8,225 nucleotides of DNA from Bacteroidota bacterium. GTDB lineage: Bacteria > Bacteroidota > Bacteroidia > Bacteroidales > VadinHA17. The notes beneath the pieces are model-generated. The model was not told the DNA's origin. It saw only the letters and a program-made list of their open reading frames with translations, and ran no database searches. The DNA is taken from contig DAOVLD010000061.1 of assembly GCA_030631445.1 (NCBI GenBank), positions 1 to 8,225 on the forward strand. The letters run 5' to 3'. Positions 1 through 6,863 of the stretch are shown here, in pieces. Position numbers and translations under genes: made by a program. Each line of letters starts with the position of its first letter. Position 1 is the first letter of the stretch.

Positions 1-56
1 AGCTTTGACATAAAGTTTTTCCAGCCGCTGCTTTGTACTAACTCTGTTAAATTCAT
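1..56 (-). CDS. gldL: GldL/PorL, T9SS inner-membrane motor protein (N-terminal fragment)
   Basis: Only the first 18 codons are inside the window; they read MNLTELVQSSGWKNFMSK and the gene continues past the left edge. The fragment is too short for a domain call. The identification rests on position directly after gldK on the same strand, where gldL/porL lies in the known por/gld clusters, and on the short polar N-terminus expected before the first membrane helix of GldL. GldL forms, with GldM, the proton-driven inner-membrane motor of the type IX secretion system. The ATG lies 37 bases after the gldK stop, close enough for co-transcription. No Shine-Dalgarno sequence precedes it; the upstream stretch is A/T-rich, as is usual in Bacteroidota. 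Confidence 0.72.
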   Translation of the reverse strand, partial: MNLTELVQSSGWKNFMSK

Positions 57-93
57 AGTAGTTGAATTTTATTATTAATCTGAAAAAAAATAT

Positions 94-1431
94 TTAATAA
101 CCCATATATGAACGAACATTCCTGAATCCTATAAATGATTTTGCAGAATCCTGATATTCATATGTTCTCGAACTAACCTGAAGGTAATATCCAATATCTT
201 TCCATGAACCGCCTCGTATTACTTTTCTTTTCATAACAGGAGGCTCATCCGCCCGTGCGTTATACTGGTAATTCGGATTCATATCATGTGTGAACACATA
301 TGCTGATTCGTCATAAGCACTTGATGTCCATTCAGCTACATTGCCTGCCATGTCATACAATCCAAATTCGTTCATTGAGAAAGAAGCAACGTTAGTTGCA
401 ACCAACGCTCCATCATCAATATAGTTACCACGTAATGTTTTAAAGTTAGCCAGAAAACAACCCTCATCATTTCTGGTATATGGCCCTCCCCACGGGTACA
501 TGGAATGATCTAAACCACCCCGTGCAGCATATTCCCATTCTGTTTCAAGAGGAAGACGGTAATCCTGAACCCAGGCATTACCCTGTTGCGAAAGGTAACT
601 ATTTAAAAAATTTGTTCTCCAGGTGCTGAAAGCATTTGCTTGTTTCCATGTAACACCAACAACCGGATATTCATCAAAAGAGGGATGCCAGAAATACATA
701 TTTGCCCATGGTTCATTATAAGAATAGGTAAAATCCCTGATCCACACAAGGGTATCCGGATAACACGGTACTTCATCGTGCATAATAAAAGATGAACGAT
801 TCTCAATTGGTATACGCTCTCCCTCCTGATTAATTATTTCTCCATCATATGACTGAGTTTCCAGATTATACCGGCTTGATTCTTTAGCAGCCTGTTGAAG
901 GTCGATCCAGAAATATGTATAAACAAGTTTCCGTGTATCTACCTGTTTCCTATTATTAAATCTTTCGTTTTCAGGATAATACATTTCCTCAACAATGTCA
1001 GCAATTTCTTCATTCTCCTTATCAATTTCAGTTTCCCAGTCGATAACAGGCGGATCGTAAGGATCTCCGTTTTCATCTGCCTTAAAGAAACCTTCAATTC
1101 CGGCATCTCCAAGTTTGTAGCGTAGGATCGAGTCTCTGACATAATTTACAAACTGGCGATACTCATTATTTGTTATTTCAGTATCGTCCATATAGAAAGC
1201 ATCAACAGTAACAGTTTTTGAGAATGCATCCATCGAAAAGGCAATATCCTGATCGCTTGGACCCATATTAAAACTACCCTGAGTGACAAATACCATTCCA
1301 TATGGATCAGGTTCATACCATTTTTTTCTGCCCTTAACTCCAACCAGCTCGCCGTTGAGAGAAGAACCCCCACATCCGGTCAATACAATTATCATTGCCA
1401 GAACAATACAGAAAAAGAATATTTTTTTCAT
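94..1431 (-). CDS. gldK: GldK/PorK, T9SS outer-membrane-associated lipoprotein
   Basis: GldK/PorK is a lipoprotein that forms, with GldN/PorN, the large periplasmic ring of the type IX secretion system under the outer membrane. The chosen start (MKKIFFFC...) gives 445 residues and a clean lipoprotein signal: basic MKK, a hydrophobic stretch and a lipobox LTGC with the lipidated Cys at residue 20. A longer reading with eight more residues (from 1455) would put charged residues before the signal peptide and is less likely. The body is an FGE-sulfatase-like fold: GMVFVTQGSFNMG near residue 45, VVGVTWKQANAF at 257-268, YRLPLETEWEYAARGG at 291-306, LYDMAGNVAEW at 358-368, VIRGGSW at 404-410 and a terminal GFR. 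The acidic insertion at about 110-240 fits GldK. The paired catalytic cysteines of formylglycine-generating enzymes are absent around RGGSW, as expected for a structural GldK. Just 46 bases separate it from porP. Confidence 0.93.
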   Translation of the reverse strand: MKKIFFFCIVLAMIIVLTGCGGSSLNGELVGVKGRKKWYEPDPYGMVFVTQGSFNMGPSDQDIAFSMDAFSKTVTVDAFYMDDTEITNNEYRQFVNYVRDSILRYKLGDAGIEGFFKADENGDPYDPPVIDWETEIDKENEEIADIVEEMYYPENERFNNRKQVDTRKLVYTYFWIDLQQAAKESSRYNLETQSYDGEIINQEGERIPIENRSSFIMHDEVPCYPDTLVWIRDFTYSYNEPWANMYFWHPSFDEYPVVGVTWKQANAFSTWRTNFLNSYLSQQGNAWVQDYRLPLETEWEYAARGGLDHSMYPWGGPYTRNDEGCFLANFKTLRGNYIDDGALVATNVASFSMNEFGLYDMAGNVAEWTSSAYDESAYVFTHDMNPNYQYNARADEPPVMKRKVIRGGSWKDIGYYLQVSSRTYEYQDSAKSFIGFRNVRSYMGY

Positions 1432-1477
1432 ATCTATTTCAGTTTTATATTGCAAGTAAATTAATTTTTTTTAATAA

Positions 1478-2422
1478 TCATAAAAATCTTACACTTTTGT
1501 AACTTCTTGGACTCCTGCTAATGCTAAGATTAAAACAATAACTTACCATTAATTCATGGCTGCCATTACTGTTTTTTCTTATATCAGAAGTTGCAAAATC
1601 GTAAGCGTAGCCAACTCTTATACCGTTAAAGAGCTCAATTCCCATTAATCCGATAATGGCATCTCCTGCTCTGTAAGTAACGCCACCCCAGATTTTTTTA
1701 TTGTATTGAATATTGGTATTTATGCTAAGCTGGGATGTTCTTCCATCAGAAAACAGGTAAATTGACGGTGTAACCTCAATCATCGGGTTATTTATTGGCA
1801 GATGGTACCCGGTAATAACATAATAATGCCTTTTCAAGTAAGGTGTTCCTTTAGAATATTTAATTTTCGCCTCGTTTATATGAGTAGATGAAATGCCAAT
1901 ATAAAATTCGCGGGTTTTATAATATGCTCCAAAACCCATATCAAAAGCTAAATAACTTTCATTATTCTCAGGTATTAACGGGTCACCACTGGCAGGCGTA
2001 TGATAATCGCTTGTTGGAATTGTCCAGTTGGGCTCTAATGTTTTGTTAAATATTCCTAAACCCAGACCAATACCCAGCTTGCCTGATGCAATATCAATCT
2101 TGTAAGCATAAGAAAAATTAATGTTCATATTATCGTTAAATCCAGCCTGGTCATTCATAAGTGATAATCCTGCTCCACTATTGATCCCAAACAAGTTAAA
2201 AGGGGCATTTACATGAAAAAACGTGGTGCTGGGGGCACCGTCAAATCCTACCCAGGATTGGCGGCTCAGAGCAGCAAAACAGATCATATCATTACTTCCT
2301 GCATATCCCGGGTTAATGGACATCTGGTTAAACATTATCTGGCTGATTTGAGGATCCTGTTGTCCCATACAAATCAGTGAGATGTATGATAAAAATGTGA
2401 TTATTTTGACTCTTTTTGTCAA
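1478..2422 (-). CDS. porP: PorP/SprF family T9SS outer-membrane protein
   Basis: This is a member of the Bacteroidota-specific PorP/SprF family, predicted outer-membrane beta-barrels associated with the type IX secretion machinery. Family marks are visible: after the signal peptide comes QQDPQISQIMFNQMSINPGYAGSN, split here as QQDPQISQIMFNQ and MSINPGYAGSN; a Gly/aromatic-rich body of alternating beta strands follows; and the C-terminus is HELMVSYCFNL...YKSVRFL. The reading frame has no ATG before the signal peptide. Two TTG codons are available, at 2446 and 2422. I prefer 2422 because it gives a compact signal peptide (MTKRVKIITFLSYISLICMG, cleavage near QQDPQ) and has a purine-rich AAGGGAAG about nine bases upstream. 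The protein is then 314 residues. An in-frame TAG lies just beyond 2458. It precedes gldK by 46 bases on the same strand, the order seen in the Porphyromonas gingivalis porPKLMN cluster. Confidence 0.9.
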   Translation of the reverse strand: MTKRVKIITFLSYISLICMGQQDPQISQIMFNQMSINPGYAGSNDMICFAALSRQSWVGFDGAPSTTFFHVNAPFNLFGINSGAGLSLMNDQAGFNDNMNINFSYAYKIDIASGKLGIGLGLGIFNKTLEPNWTIPTSDYHTPASGDPLIPENNESYLAFDMGFGAYYKTREFYIGISSTHINEAKIKYSKGTPYLKRHYYVITGYHLPINNPMIEVTPSIYLFSDGRTSQLSINTNIQYNKKIWGGVTYRAGDAIIGLMGIELFNGIRVGYAYDFATSDIRKNSNGSHELMVSYCFNLSISRSPRSYKSVRFL

Positions 2423-2477
2423 ACCTGTTTCTTCCCTTTTTTGCAATATGCTTGTTATCTAACATTTTTTAGTTTAG

Positions 2478-2508
2478 TAAAAATAGTACTTTCAATCAAC
2501 ATTAACAA
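2478..2508 (-). promoter_or_regulatory. Candidate Bacteroidota-type promoter for porP-gldK-gldL
   Basis: On the minus strand, TTG at 2508-2506 is followed after 20 bases by TATTTTTA at 2485-2478. This matches the Bacteroidota primary sigma factor consensus (a -33 TTG and a -7 TAnnTTTG box, about 19-21 bases apart) except for the last base of the -7 box. Transcription would begin near 2472, about 50 bases before the preferred porP start. The region is AT-rich, so a chance match is possible. Confidence 0.35.
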
Positions 2509-2710
2509 TTTATCTGTAAACAATAATTATGTTAACCTGTTTCATTATCATTGATCTTATACGGATAAAAAGTAAATTAGGTTATTTAATTTAATATAAA
2601 ATTGACCCTTATGTGAAAATTGATAATTAAAGATAATAACCGTGATTTTTTGTGCTGGTTTCTGATAGTCAATGATATGCCCGGGCAATAGTACAAAGAA
2701 TTAAATAGAA

Positions 2711-2755
2711 GTAACCATTCAGTGTTTAAAGTTTGGAATGCTAAAATGGCTAATC
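2711..2755. repeat. Decayed copy of the dispersed ATTCAGTG/TAAAG repeat block
   Basis: GTAACCATTCAGTGTTTAAA (2711-2730) matches GTAACTATTCAGTGTCTAAA (6864-6883) at 18 of 20 bases. In both places, units resembling TGCCTAAAG follow: here they look degraded (TGTTTAAAG, TGCTAAAA, TGGCTAAT). I read this as an older copy of the repeat block that flanks topA. Confidence 0.5.
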
Positions 2756-2764
2756 TCATTATAT

Positions 2765-2799
2765 TAAAGTCGGCAGTCCTCAGTCTTCAGTCGGCAAAC
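2765..2799. repeat. Period-7 repeat tract, left arm of an inverted repeat
   Basis: Five consecutive 7-base units read TAAAGTC, GGCAGTC, CTCAGTC, TTCAGTC and GGCAAAC on the plus strand. On the minus strand these are GACTGNN-type units. The stretch 2768-2797 is the reverse complement of 3035-3064 with 28 of 30 bases identical, so the two tracts form an inverted pair. Confidence 0.75.
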
Positions 2800-2810
2800 T
2801 AAAGACCAGG

Positions 2811-2906
2811 CTATATATACTTTTCATGATTTTGAATTATATGATTAAGTAATCGTCCGATTTCTTCAGATCGTTTATTAAAATCATCAAAAAAAATTAT
2901 GTGAAG
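2811..2906 (-). pseudogene. Possible C-terminal remnant of a four-helix-bundle (S23/IVP-like) protein
   Basis: A minus-strand frame without an ATG encodes about 31 residues ending in NKRSEEIGRLLNHIIQNHEK and a TAG stop. The EEIGRLLN..I pattern recalls the last helix of the small four-helix-bundle proteins (23S rRNA intervening-sequence protein family) common in Bacteroidota. Upstream, the frame is closed by a TAA at 2909-2907, just before a run of eight T (2896-2889 on this strand), and the remaining bundle helices are not found in any frame. I infer a decayed gene end. The match is from memory of the family and covers one helix, so a chance resemblance is possible. Confidence 0.27.
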
Positions 2907-2978
2907 TTAAGTTTTTAAATCTAGTTACCATTTTATTATTGCTACTTGATTTTCCAGTGTACCACTTAATTTATTGGT

Positions 2979-3006
2979 CTTCAATCTCAAGTCTTCAACC
3001 TCCAAT
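2979..3006. repeat. Period-7 repeat tract, CTYCAAY type
   Basis: Four consecutive 7-base units read CTTCAAT, CTCAAGT, CTTCAAC and CTCCAAT, with a further weak ATTGGT unit before them. The period is the same as in the neighbouring GACTGNN tract but the unit sequence differs. No start codon or coding signal is associated with it. Confidence 0.6.
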
Positions 3007-3039
3007 AAAAGGATAGCTATTTGATGCTAACCAATTGCC

Positions 3040-3074
3040 GACTGCTGACTGAGGACTGCCGACTGTTGACTGCC
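3040..3074. repeat. Period-7 repeat tract, GACTGNN type (right arm)
   Basis: Five perfectly spaced 7-base units read GACTGCT, GACTGAG, GACTGCC, GACTGTT and GACTGCC. The first five bases are invariant and only the last two vary. Positions 3035-3064 form the right arm of the inverted repeat with 2768-2797. The tract runs straight into the hairpin at 3070-3099. Confidence 0.85.
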
Positions 3075-3099
3075 CGACCGGATGACTCCGGTCGGACAG
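3070..3099 (-). promoter_or_regulatory. GC-rich palindromic hairpin downstream of the arginase-like gene
   Basis: CCGACCGGA (3074-3082), a four-base loop TGAC and TCCGGTCGG (3087-3095) form a perfect 9-bp stem. Three further pairs (3070-3072 with 3097-3099) lie beyond one non-Watson-Crick position, 3073/3096. In a minus-strand transcript that position is a U-G wobble, but in a plus-strand transcript it is a C-A mismatch, so RNA read from the arginase-like gene folds slightly better. It lies about 95 bases after that gene's stop. There is no T-run after it on either strand, so it is not a standard intrinsic terminator; it may block exonucleases, help termination, or be a dispersed palindrome. 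Confidence 0.6.
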
Positions 3100-3194
3100 G
3101 CCCACTGATTAGTTTCAAATAGAGAACTCAGAATAATTTTGGCAAATATTGAATTTTGGATGATAAAGAGTTGTTTTTTATAGATAAACGGAAA

Positions 3195-4355
3195 TTATCC
3201 TTGTTTCTGAAAGGCTTTCCACCAGCGATCTGGTATTTCCTGGCTGCTTGCTTTCATATAATCTTTGTATGTACAGGCAATAAATTCAGCCTTTACAGAA
3301 TTGGTTTTTGATATAGGCACTTTTAGCCACCATCTTTCAGTATGGTTACTTTTATAAAAAACAATATCTTTTCCAACACCACTTAAATTCACAATATACT
3401 TTGTAAACCGGTTTTTTTGCTTAGCCGGATTTTCAATAATTTTTTGTGACATTCCTTCGAACAGATACCAGATGATCTGTGCAGCCAGTCTGGAAGATTG
3501 ATTGTTTATATCAAGAGCAGGATTAATTTCAAAAATGCCAAATACCTGCAAATTGTCACTTTGTCCGGCATATTTAGCCAGCTGACAGATCTCTTCACCG
3601 TAAAATCCGTTTGGTGAAGGGTTAAAATGCCCGGGTGAATCAGATTGTCTTACGGCACTAATATCAAGACTAACAATATGCGCATCTCTCAACACCGGTT
3701 CCATTTCCATAATATCTGACCGCACCACGCCGACACGGAATGAATCAAAATATTTTTGACGGAGTTCCTTTAATAACTTTTTGTCAGTTAAATAGTCCTG
3801 ATGTCCAATGTTATAGTATTGTACAGGTATTTCTTTTCCGGAAATAATTTTGTTAAGATAATTTTGTGAATTAATTAGTTCGGGATCATTTTTCCAATCT
3901 ATCCTGGAGTCGATAGATACAAGGTTCAGAAAAGCGCTTTCTTTCTTGTATACATTATAAATGCCATAAGTCAGATCCTGACTTCCTCCAATTACAAGCG
4001 GGAATACATTTTGATTTAGAAGTTCTGAAACCACATCCCGTAATGCAAAATATGTATCTTCAACATTTTCTCCTTTTTTAATATTACCCAGATCAATAAT
4101 TCTGAATTTTTTCTTTGGTTTTGAAAGTTGATACAACCAGGTTCTTATTTTGTCGGGGCCATCAGAACAACCCTTATTTGGGGAATTACGGTCTTCGCAT
4201 ACTCCCAAAATCGCCACATCATAGTTATTAATGTTATTAACTGGAGTGTCAGGTGTATGAATATGAATATTTCTACCGAATAGAGCCCGGGCTGGTAAAA
4301 GCTCAAAATCCGGTTTATCCAGACTTACAGGATCGAAATAATAATTCAGGTCCAT
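3195..4355 (-). CDS. Arginase/ureohydrolase-fold protein with altered metal site (formimidoylglutamase-like)
   Basis: The 386-residue protein has the order of motifs of the arginase/agmatinase/HutG superfamily: GGSQDLTYG at 123-131 (normally GGDHS), SIDSRID at 147-153 (normally DAHxD), SLDISAVRQSDSPG at 229-242 (normally SxDxDxxDPxxxPG) and FEINPALD at 275-282 with Glu276 conserved. Of the six usual manganese ligands, three are replaced: His by Gln126, His by Arg151 and Asp by Ser233; Asp149, Asp153 and Asp231 remain. Normal binuclear manganese catalysis therefore looks unlikely, although similar proteins are often labelled formimidoylglutamase. A C-terminal extension (about 310-386) with ERWWLKVP and EIPDRWWKAF lies outside the arginase fold. 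No signal peptide is seen, so it should be cytoplasmic. The only reasonable start is the ATG at 4355, since the next Met is past residue 200. It lies 147 bases after topA on the same strand, and that gap is filled by repeats. No hut or arginine genes are near. Confidence 0.82.
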   Translation of the reverse strand: MDLNYYFDPVSLDKPDFELLPARALFGRNIHIHTPDTPVNNINNYDVAILGVCEDRNSPNKGCSDGPDKIRTWLYQLSKPKKKFRIIDLGNIKKGENVEDTYFALRDVVSELLNQNVFPLVIGGSQDLTYGIYNVYKKESAFLNLVSIDSRIDWKNDPELINSQNYLNKIISGKEIPVQYYNIGHQDYLTDKKLLKELRQKYFDSFRVGVVRSDIMEMEPVLRDAHIVSLDISAVRQSDSPGHFNPSPNGFYGEEICQLAKYAGQSDNLQVFGIFEINPALDINNQSSRLAAQIIWYLFEGMSQKIIENPAKQKNRFTKYIVNLSGVGKDIVFYKSNHTERWWLKVPISKTNSVKAEFIACTYKDYMKASSQEIPDRWWKAFQKQG

Positions 4356-4375
4356 AAGTAAAAGATAAAAATGTA

Positions 4376-4507
4376 TAAAGTTAAAAGTTAAAAAGTTAAA
4401 AAGTTAAAAGTGCCTAAAGTGCCTAAAGTTAAAAGTGCCTAAAATTCGAAATTCAATATTCTCTTCCTCTTCCTTACTCTCCTTACTCAACTACTCACCT
4501 ACTCAAC
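4376..4507. repeat. Compound repeat block between topA and the arginase-like gene
   Basis: The first half (4381-4444) is a chain of TTAAAAG, TTAAAAAG and TGCCTAAAG units, 7 to 9 bases long. The second half (4469-4507) is a chain of TACTC-based units such as TACTCAAC and TACTCACC. Both halves recur in the same order and orientation upstream of topA: 4409-4444 matches 6890-6925 at 34 of 36 bases, and 4469-4499 matches 6984-7014 at 29 of 31. The right end overlaps the topA stop codon. The block fills nearly the whole gap and leaves no room for another gene. Confidence 0.85.
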
Positions 4508-6824
4508 TTTTTTTCTTTTTTGATTTTTTCTTCTCTCCTTCTTCAATAATTCTCAAACAATCTTCAAATGTAAGAGATTCAGGCTCATTTTTCCGTGGTA
4601 TACGGAAGTTTTTCTTTTTATAAGAAATATATGGGCCATAACGTCCAATAAGGACTTTCAGATCGGGATCATTTGGGAAACTTTTAATAATTCGCTTTTT
4701 TTCAATTTCCCTTTTTTCTTCGATCAGTTCTATGGCTCTTGATTTATTAATAATCAATGGATCGTCTGTTCCTTTCTTCAGCGAAAAGAATTTATTGTTA
4801 TGTCGAACATATGGTCCGAACCTTCCAATACCAACAATTAAATCCTTACCTTCAAAGTCGCCAATGGTTCTTGGCAGTTTGAATAACTCAAGGGCTTCTT
4901 CAAGTGTAATTGTTTCAATAAGCTGTCCTTTAAGCAGACTGGCAAACCTGGGTTTTTCATCCTTATTAATGTCGCCCATCTGAACAAAAGGACCATATTT
5001 GCCAATTCTAACCATAACCGGTTCCCCTGTCTCAGGATCTTTACCAAGTTGTCGCTCACCGGTTTTTTTAATTGAAGTTGCTAAGCTTTTTTCAACTTTT
5101 GCATGAAATGGTTTATAAAAGGTATCAATCATTTCAGTCCAGTCTAACTTCCCTGCAGCAATTTCATCAAATTCTTTTTCTACAGAAGCTGTAAAGTTAT
5201 AATTCAGGATATCTTTGAAATGCTCAATAAGAAAATCGTTAACAATTATTCCAATATTTTTAGGGAACAGTTTCTTTTTTTCCGTACCTGCCTTTTCAGT
5301 TTGGGTTTTTTCTTCAAGTTCCCCTTTTGATAAAGAAATAACAGTGAAATTTCTGTTGAAACCAGGGCGATCTTCTTTAAGAACATAACCTCTTTGCTGG
5401 ATAGTTGAAATTGTCGGAGCGTAAGTGGAAGGACGACCAATGCCAAGTTCTTCAAGTTTTTTTACCAGACTGGCTTCAGTATATCTTGGGGGTGAAGTTG
5501 AAAACCGTTCATAAGCATTGATGCTTTCATAATTCAAAATTTGCCCGGTACTGATTGGAGGGAGCATCCCTTTAGTAGAATCATCCAAATCATCATCTTT
5601 CGATTCCATATATACTTTAAGGAACCCGTCAAATTTTATTACTTCTCCGGATGCAACAAACTTTTTGTCACTATTGGAAAGATTAATTGTAACAGTGGTT
5701 TTTTCAAGTTGTGCCTCGCTCATTTGAGATGCAATAGTCCGTTTCCATATCAAATTATAAAGTCGTTGTTCGGAACGGTTCCCTTTAATTGTTTCGTTTT
5801 GAAAATATGTTGGTCTTACGGCTTCATGTGCCTCCTGTGCTCCTTTTGCTTTGGTTTTATATTTACGTGTTTTTGCATATTTTTCCCCGAACTCTTGAAT
5901 TATTGTATTGCGGGCACTTGTCAGGGCAAGACTTGATAGATTAACAGAATCAGTTCTCATGTAGGTAATAAAACCTGCCTCATATAGTTTTTGTGCAGCT
6001 GTCATGGTTTGCGATACGGAAAATCCCAGTTTTCTGCTAGCTTCTTGTTGTAAGGTTGAAGTTGTAAAGGGTGGCGCAGGAGATTTCCTGGACGGTTTGG
6101 TTATAATATCAACAACTTCAAAATCAGCATCTTTGCAATTGTTTAGGAACTTTCTTGTTTCATCTGAATCGGGAAAGCGATTTATAACTTCTGCTTTTAA
6201 TTCTACTTTTTTCCTTTGTTCATCAGAAAAACAAAAGGTACCATAAACTTTAAATTTTGATTCAGGGTTGAAATGCATTACCTCTCTTTCTCTTTCAACC
6301 AATAATCTTACAGCGACTGATTGAACCCTGCCGGCTGAAAGTTTTGGCTGAATTTTTTTCCACAAAACAGGGGATAACTCGAAACCTACAAGCCGGTCCA
6401 AAATCCTTCGTGCCTGTTGAGCATTTACCAGGTCATTATTTAGTTTCCTGGGGTTGTCTACAGCGTTACGTATAGCATCTTTGGTAATTTCATGAAAAAC
6501 AATTCGTTTTGTGTTCTCCGGAGGCAATTTCAATATTTCGGACAGATGCCATGCAATAGCTTCTCCCTCCCTGTCTTCATCAGTTGCAAGCCATACGACC
6601 CCGGAATCTTTTGCCAGCTTTTTTAATTCAGCGACAATTTTTTTCTTGTCTTCTGATACAATATATTGTGGAGAATAATTGTTATCAATTTCGATGCCGA
6701 AATTTTTCTTGGACAGATCACGAACATGACCAAAGCAGGATTTAACGATAAAATTTTTACCAAGAAAACTTTCTATGGTTTTTGCTTTCGCCGGAGACTC
6801 AACAATAACTAAATTTTCGATCAT
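4503..6824 (-). CDS. topA: DNA topoisomerase I (type IA)
   Basis: TopA relaxes negative supercoils by cutting one DNA strand through a tyrosine-phosphate link and passing the other strand. The 773-residue protein starts with the TOPRIM domain: NLVIVESPAKAKTIESFLG with Glu9, and TDEDREGEAIAWHL with the Asp82/Asp84/Glu86 metal-binding triad. The cleavage domain follows, with LSAGRVQSVAVRL at 162-174 and the active-site Tyr288 in FITYMRTDS. Further family marks are EAHEAVRPT (331-339) and GIGRPSTYAPTI (461-472). The C-terminal part holds three short repeats, RIGKYGPFVQ, GIGRFGPYVR and LIGRYGPYI (about 606-733), with no Cys4 zinc ribbons of the enterobacterial type. It ends in a Lys-rich tail, KKKSKKKKS. 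Start and length fit the family well. The TGA stop lies inside a dispersed repeat. It is divergent from the PBP1A gene, 489 bases away. Confidence 0.97.
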   Translation of the reverse strand: MIENLVIVESPAKAKTIESFLGKNFIVKSCFGHVRDLSKKNFGIEIDNNYSPQYIVSEDKKKIVAELKKLAKDSGVVWLATDEDREGEAIAWHLSEILKLPPENTKRIVFHEITKDAIRNAVDNPRKLNNDLVNAQQARRILDRLVGFELSPVLWKKIQPKLSAGRVQSVAVRLLVEREREVMHFNPESKFKVYGTFCFSDEQRKKVELKAEVINRFPDSDETRKFLNNCKDADFEVVDIITKPSRKSPAPPFTTSTLQQEASRKLGFSVSQTMTAAQKLYEAGFITYMRTDSVNLSSLALTSARNTIIQEFGEKYAKTRKYKTKAKGAQEAHEAVRPTYFQNETIKGNRSEQRLYNLIWKRTIASQMSEAQLEKTTVTINLSNSDKKFVASGEVIKFDGFLKVYMESKDDDLDDSTKGMLPPISTGQILNYESINAYERFSTSPPRYTEASLVKKLEELGIGRPSTYAPTISTIQQRGYVLKEDRPGFNRNFTVISLSKGELEEKTQTEKAGTEKKKLFPKNIGIIVNDFLIEHFKDILNYNFTASVEKEFDEIAAGKLDWTEMIDTFYKPFHAKVEKSLATSIKKTGERQLGKDPETGEPVMVRIGKYGPFVQMGDINKDEKPRFASLLKGQLIETITLEEALELFKLPRTIGDFEGKDLIVGIGRFGPYVRHNNKFFSLKKGTDDPLIINKSRAIELIEEKREIEKKRIIKSFPNDPDLKVLIGRYGPYISYKKKNFRIPRKNEPESLTFEDCLRIIEEGEKKKSKKKKS

Positions 6825-6863
6825 ATTTAGCAGCCTTATAAATTAATTAATATTTCAATAATT

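Larger units (their letters stand above)
2768..3064. repeat. Module bounded by 30-base inverted repeats
   Basis: The arms 2768-2797 and 3035-3064 are inverted copies (28/30 identical; the two mismatches are adjacent). They enclose 237 bases with no intact gene, a decayed coding fragment and another period-7 tract. The geometry resembles a small non-autonomous element or an inserted cassette. No target-site duplication is visible at the outer edges and no transposase is present, so mobility is inference only. Confidence 0.45.

Noticed and set aside
895..1125. Plus-strand open frame opposite gldK
   Set aside because: Antisense to the acidic insertion of gldK. The sense strand clearly encodes GldK, and the antisense product shows only hydrophobic low-complexity sequence.
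94..1431. Formylglycine-generating enzyme (sulfatase activator)
   Set aside because: The fold is shared, but the catalytic cysteine pair is absent, a lipobox is present, and the gene lies between porP and gldL, all of which indicate GldK.
2678..2687. Ten-base palindrome TGCCCGGGCA
   Set aside because: It does not extend beyond ten bases, has no loop or T-run, and occurs once. It is too short to support a function.
2765..3074. CRISPR array
   Set aside because: The units are 7 bases long and contiguous, with no spacers of 25-45 bases, and no cas genes are near.
4435..4623. Plus-strand open frame rich in Ser and Phe
   Set aside because: It reads the repeat block and then the reverse complement of the Lys-rich topA 3' end. 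The low-complexity composition explains the absence of stops, and no family resemblance is seen.
5541..5936. 131-codon plus-strand open frame, rich in Cys and Phe
   Set aside because: It lies wholly inside topA on the opposite strand, where TopA motifs including the region after Tyr288 are intact. It has no credible family features.
6825..6863. topA promoter in the AT-rich segment just before the start
   Set aside because: ATTAATTTAT-like sequence resembles a -7 box only weakly and no well-spaced TTG fits, so it cannot be separated from background AT-richness.
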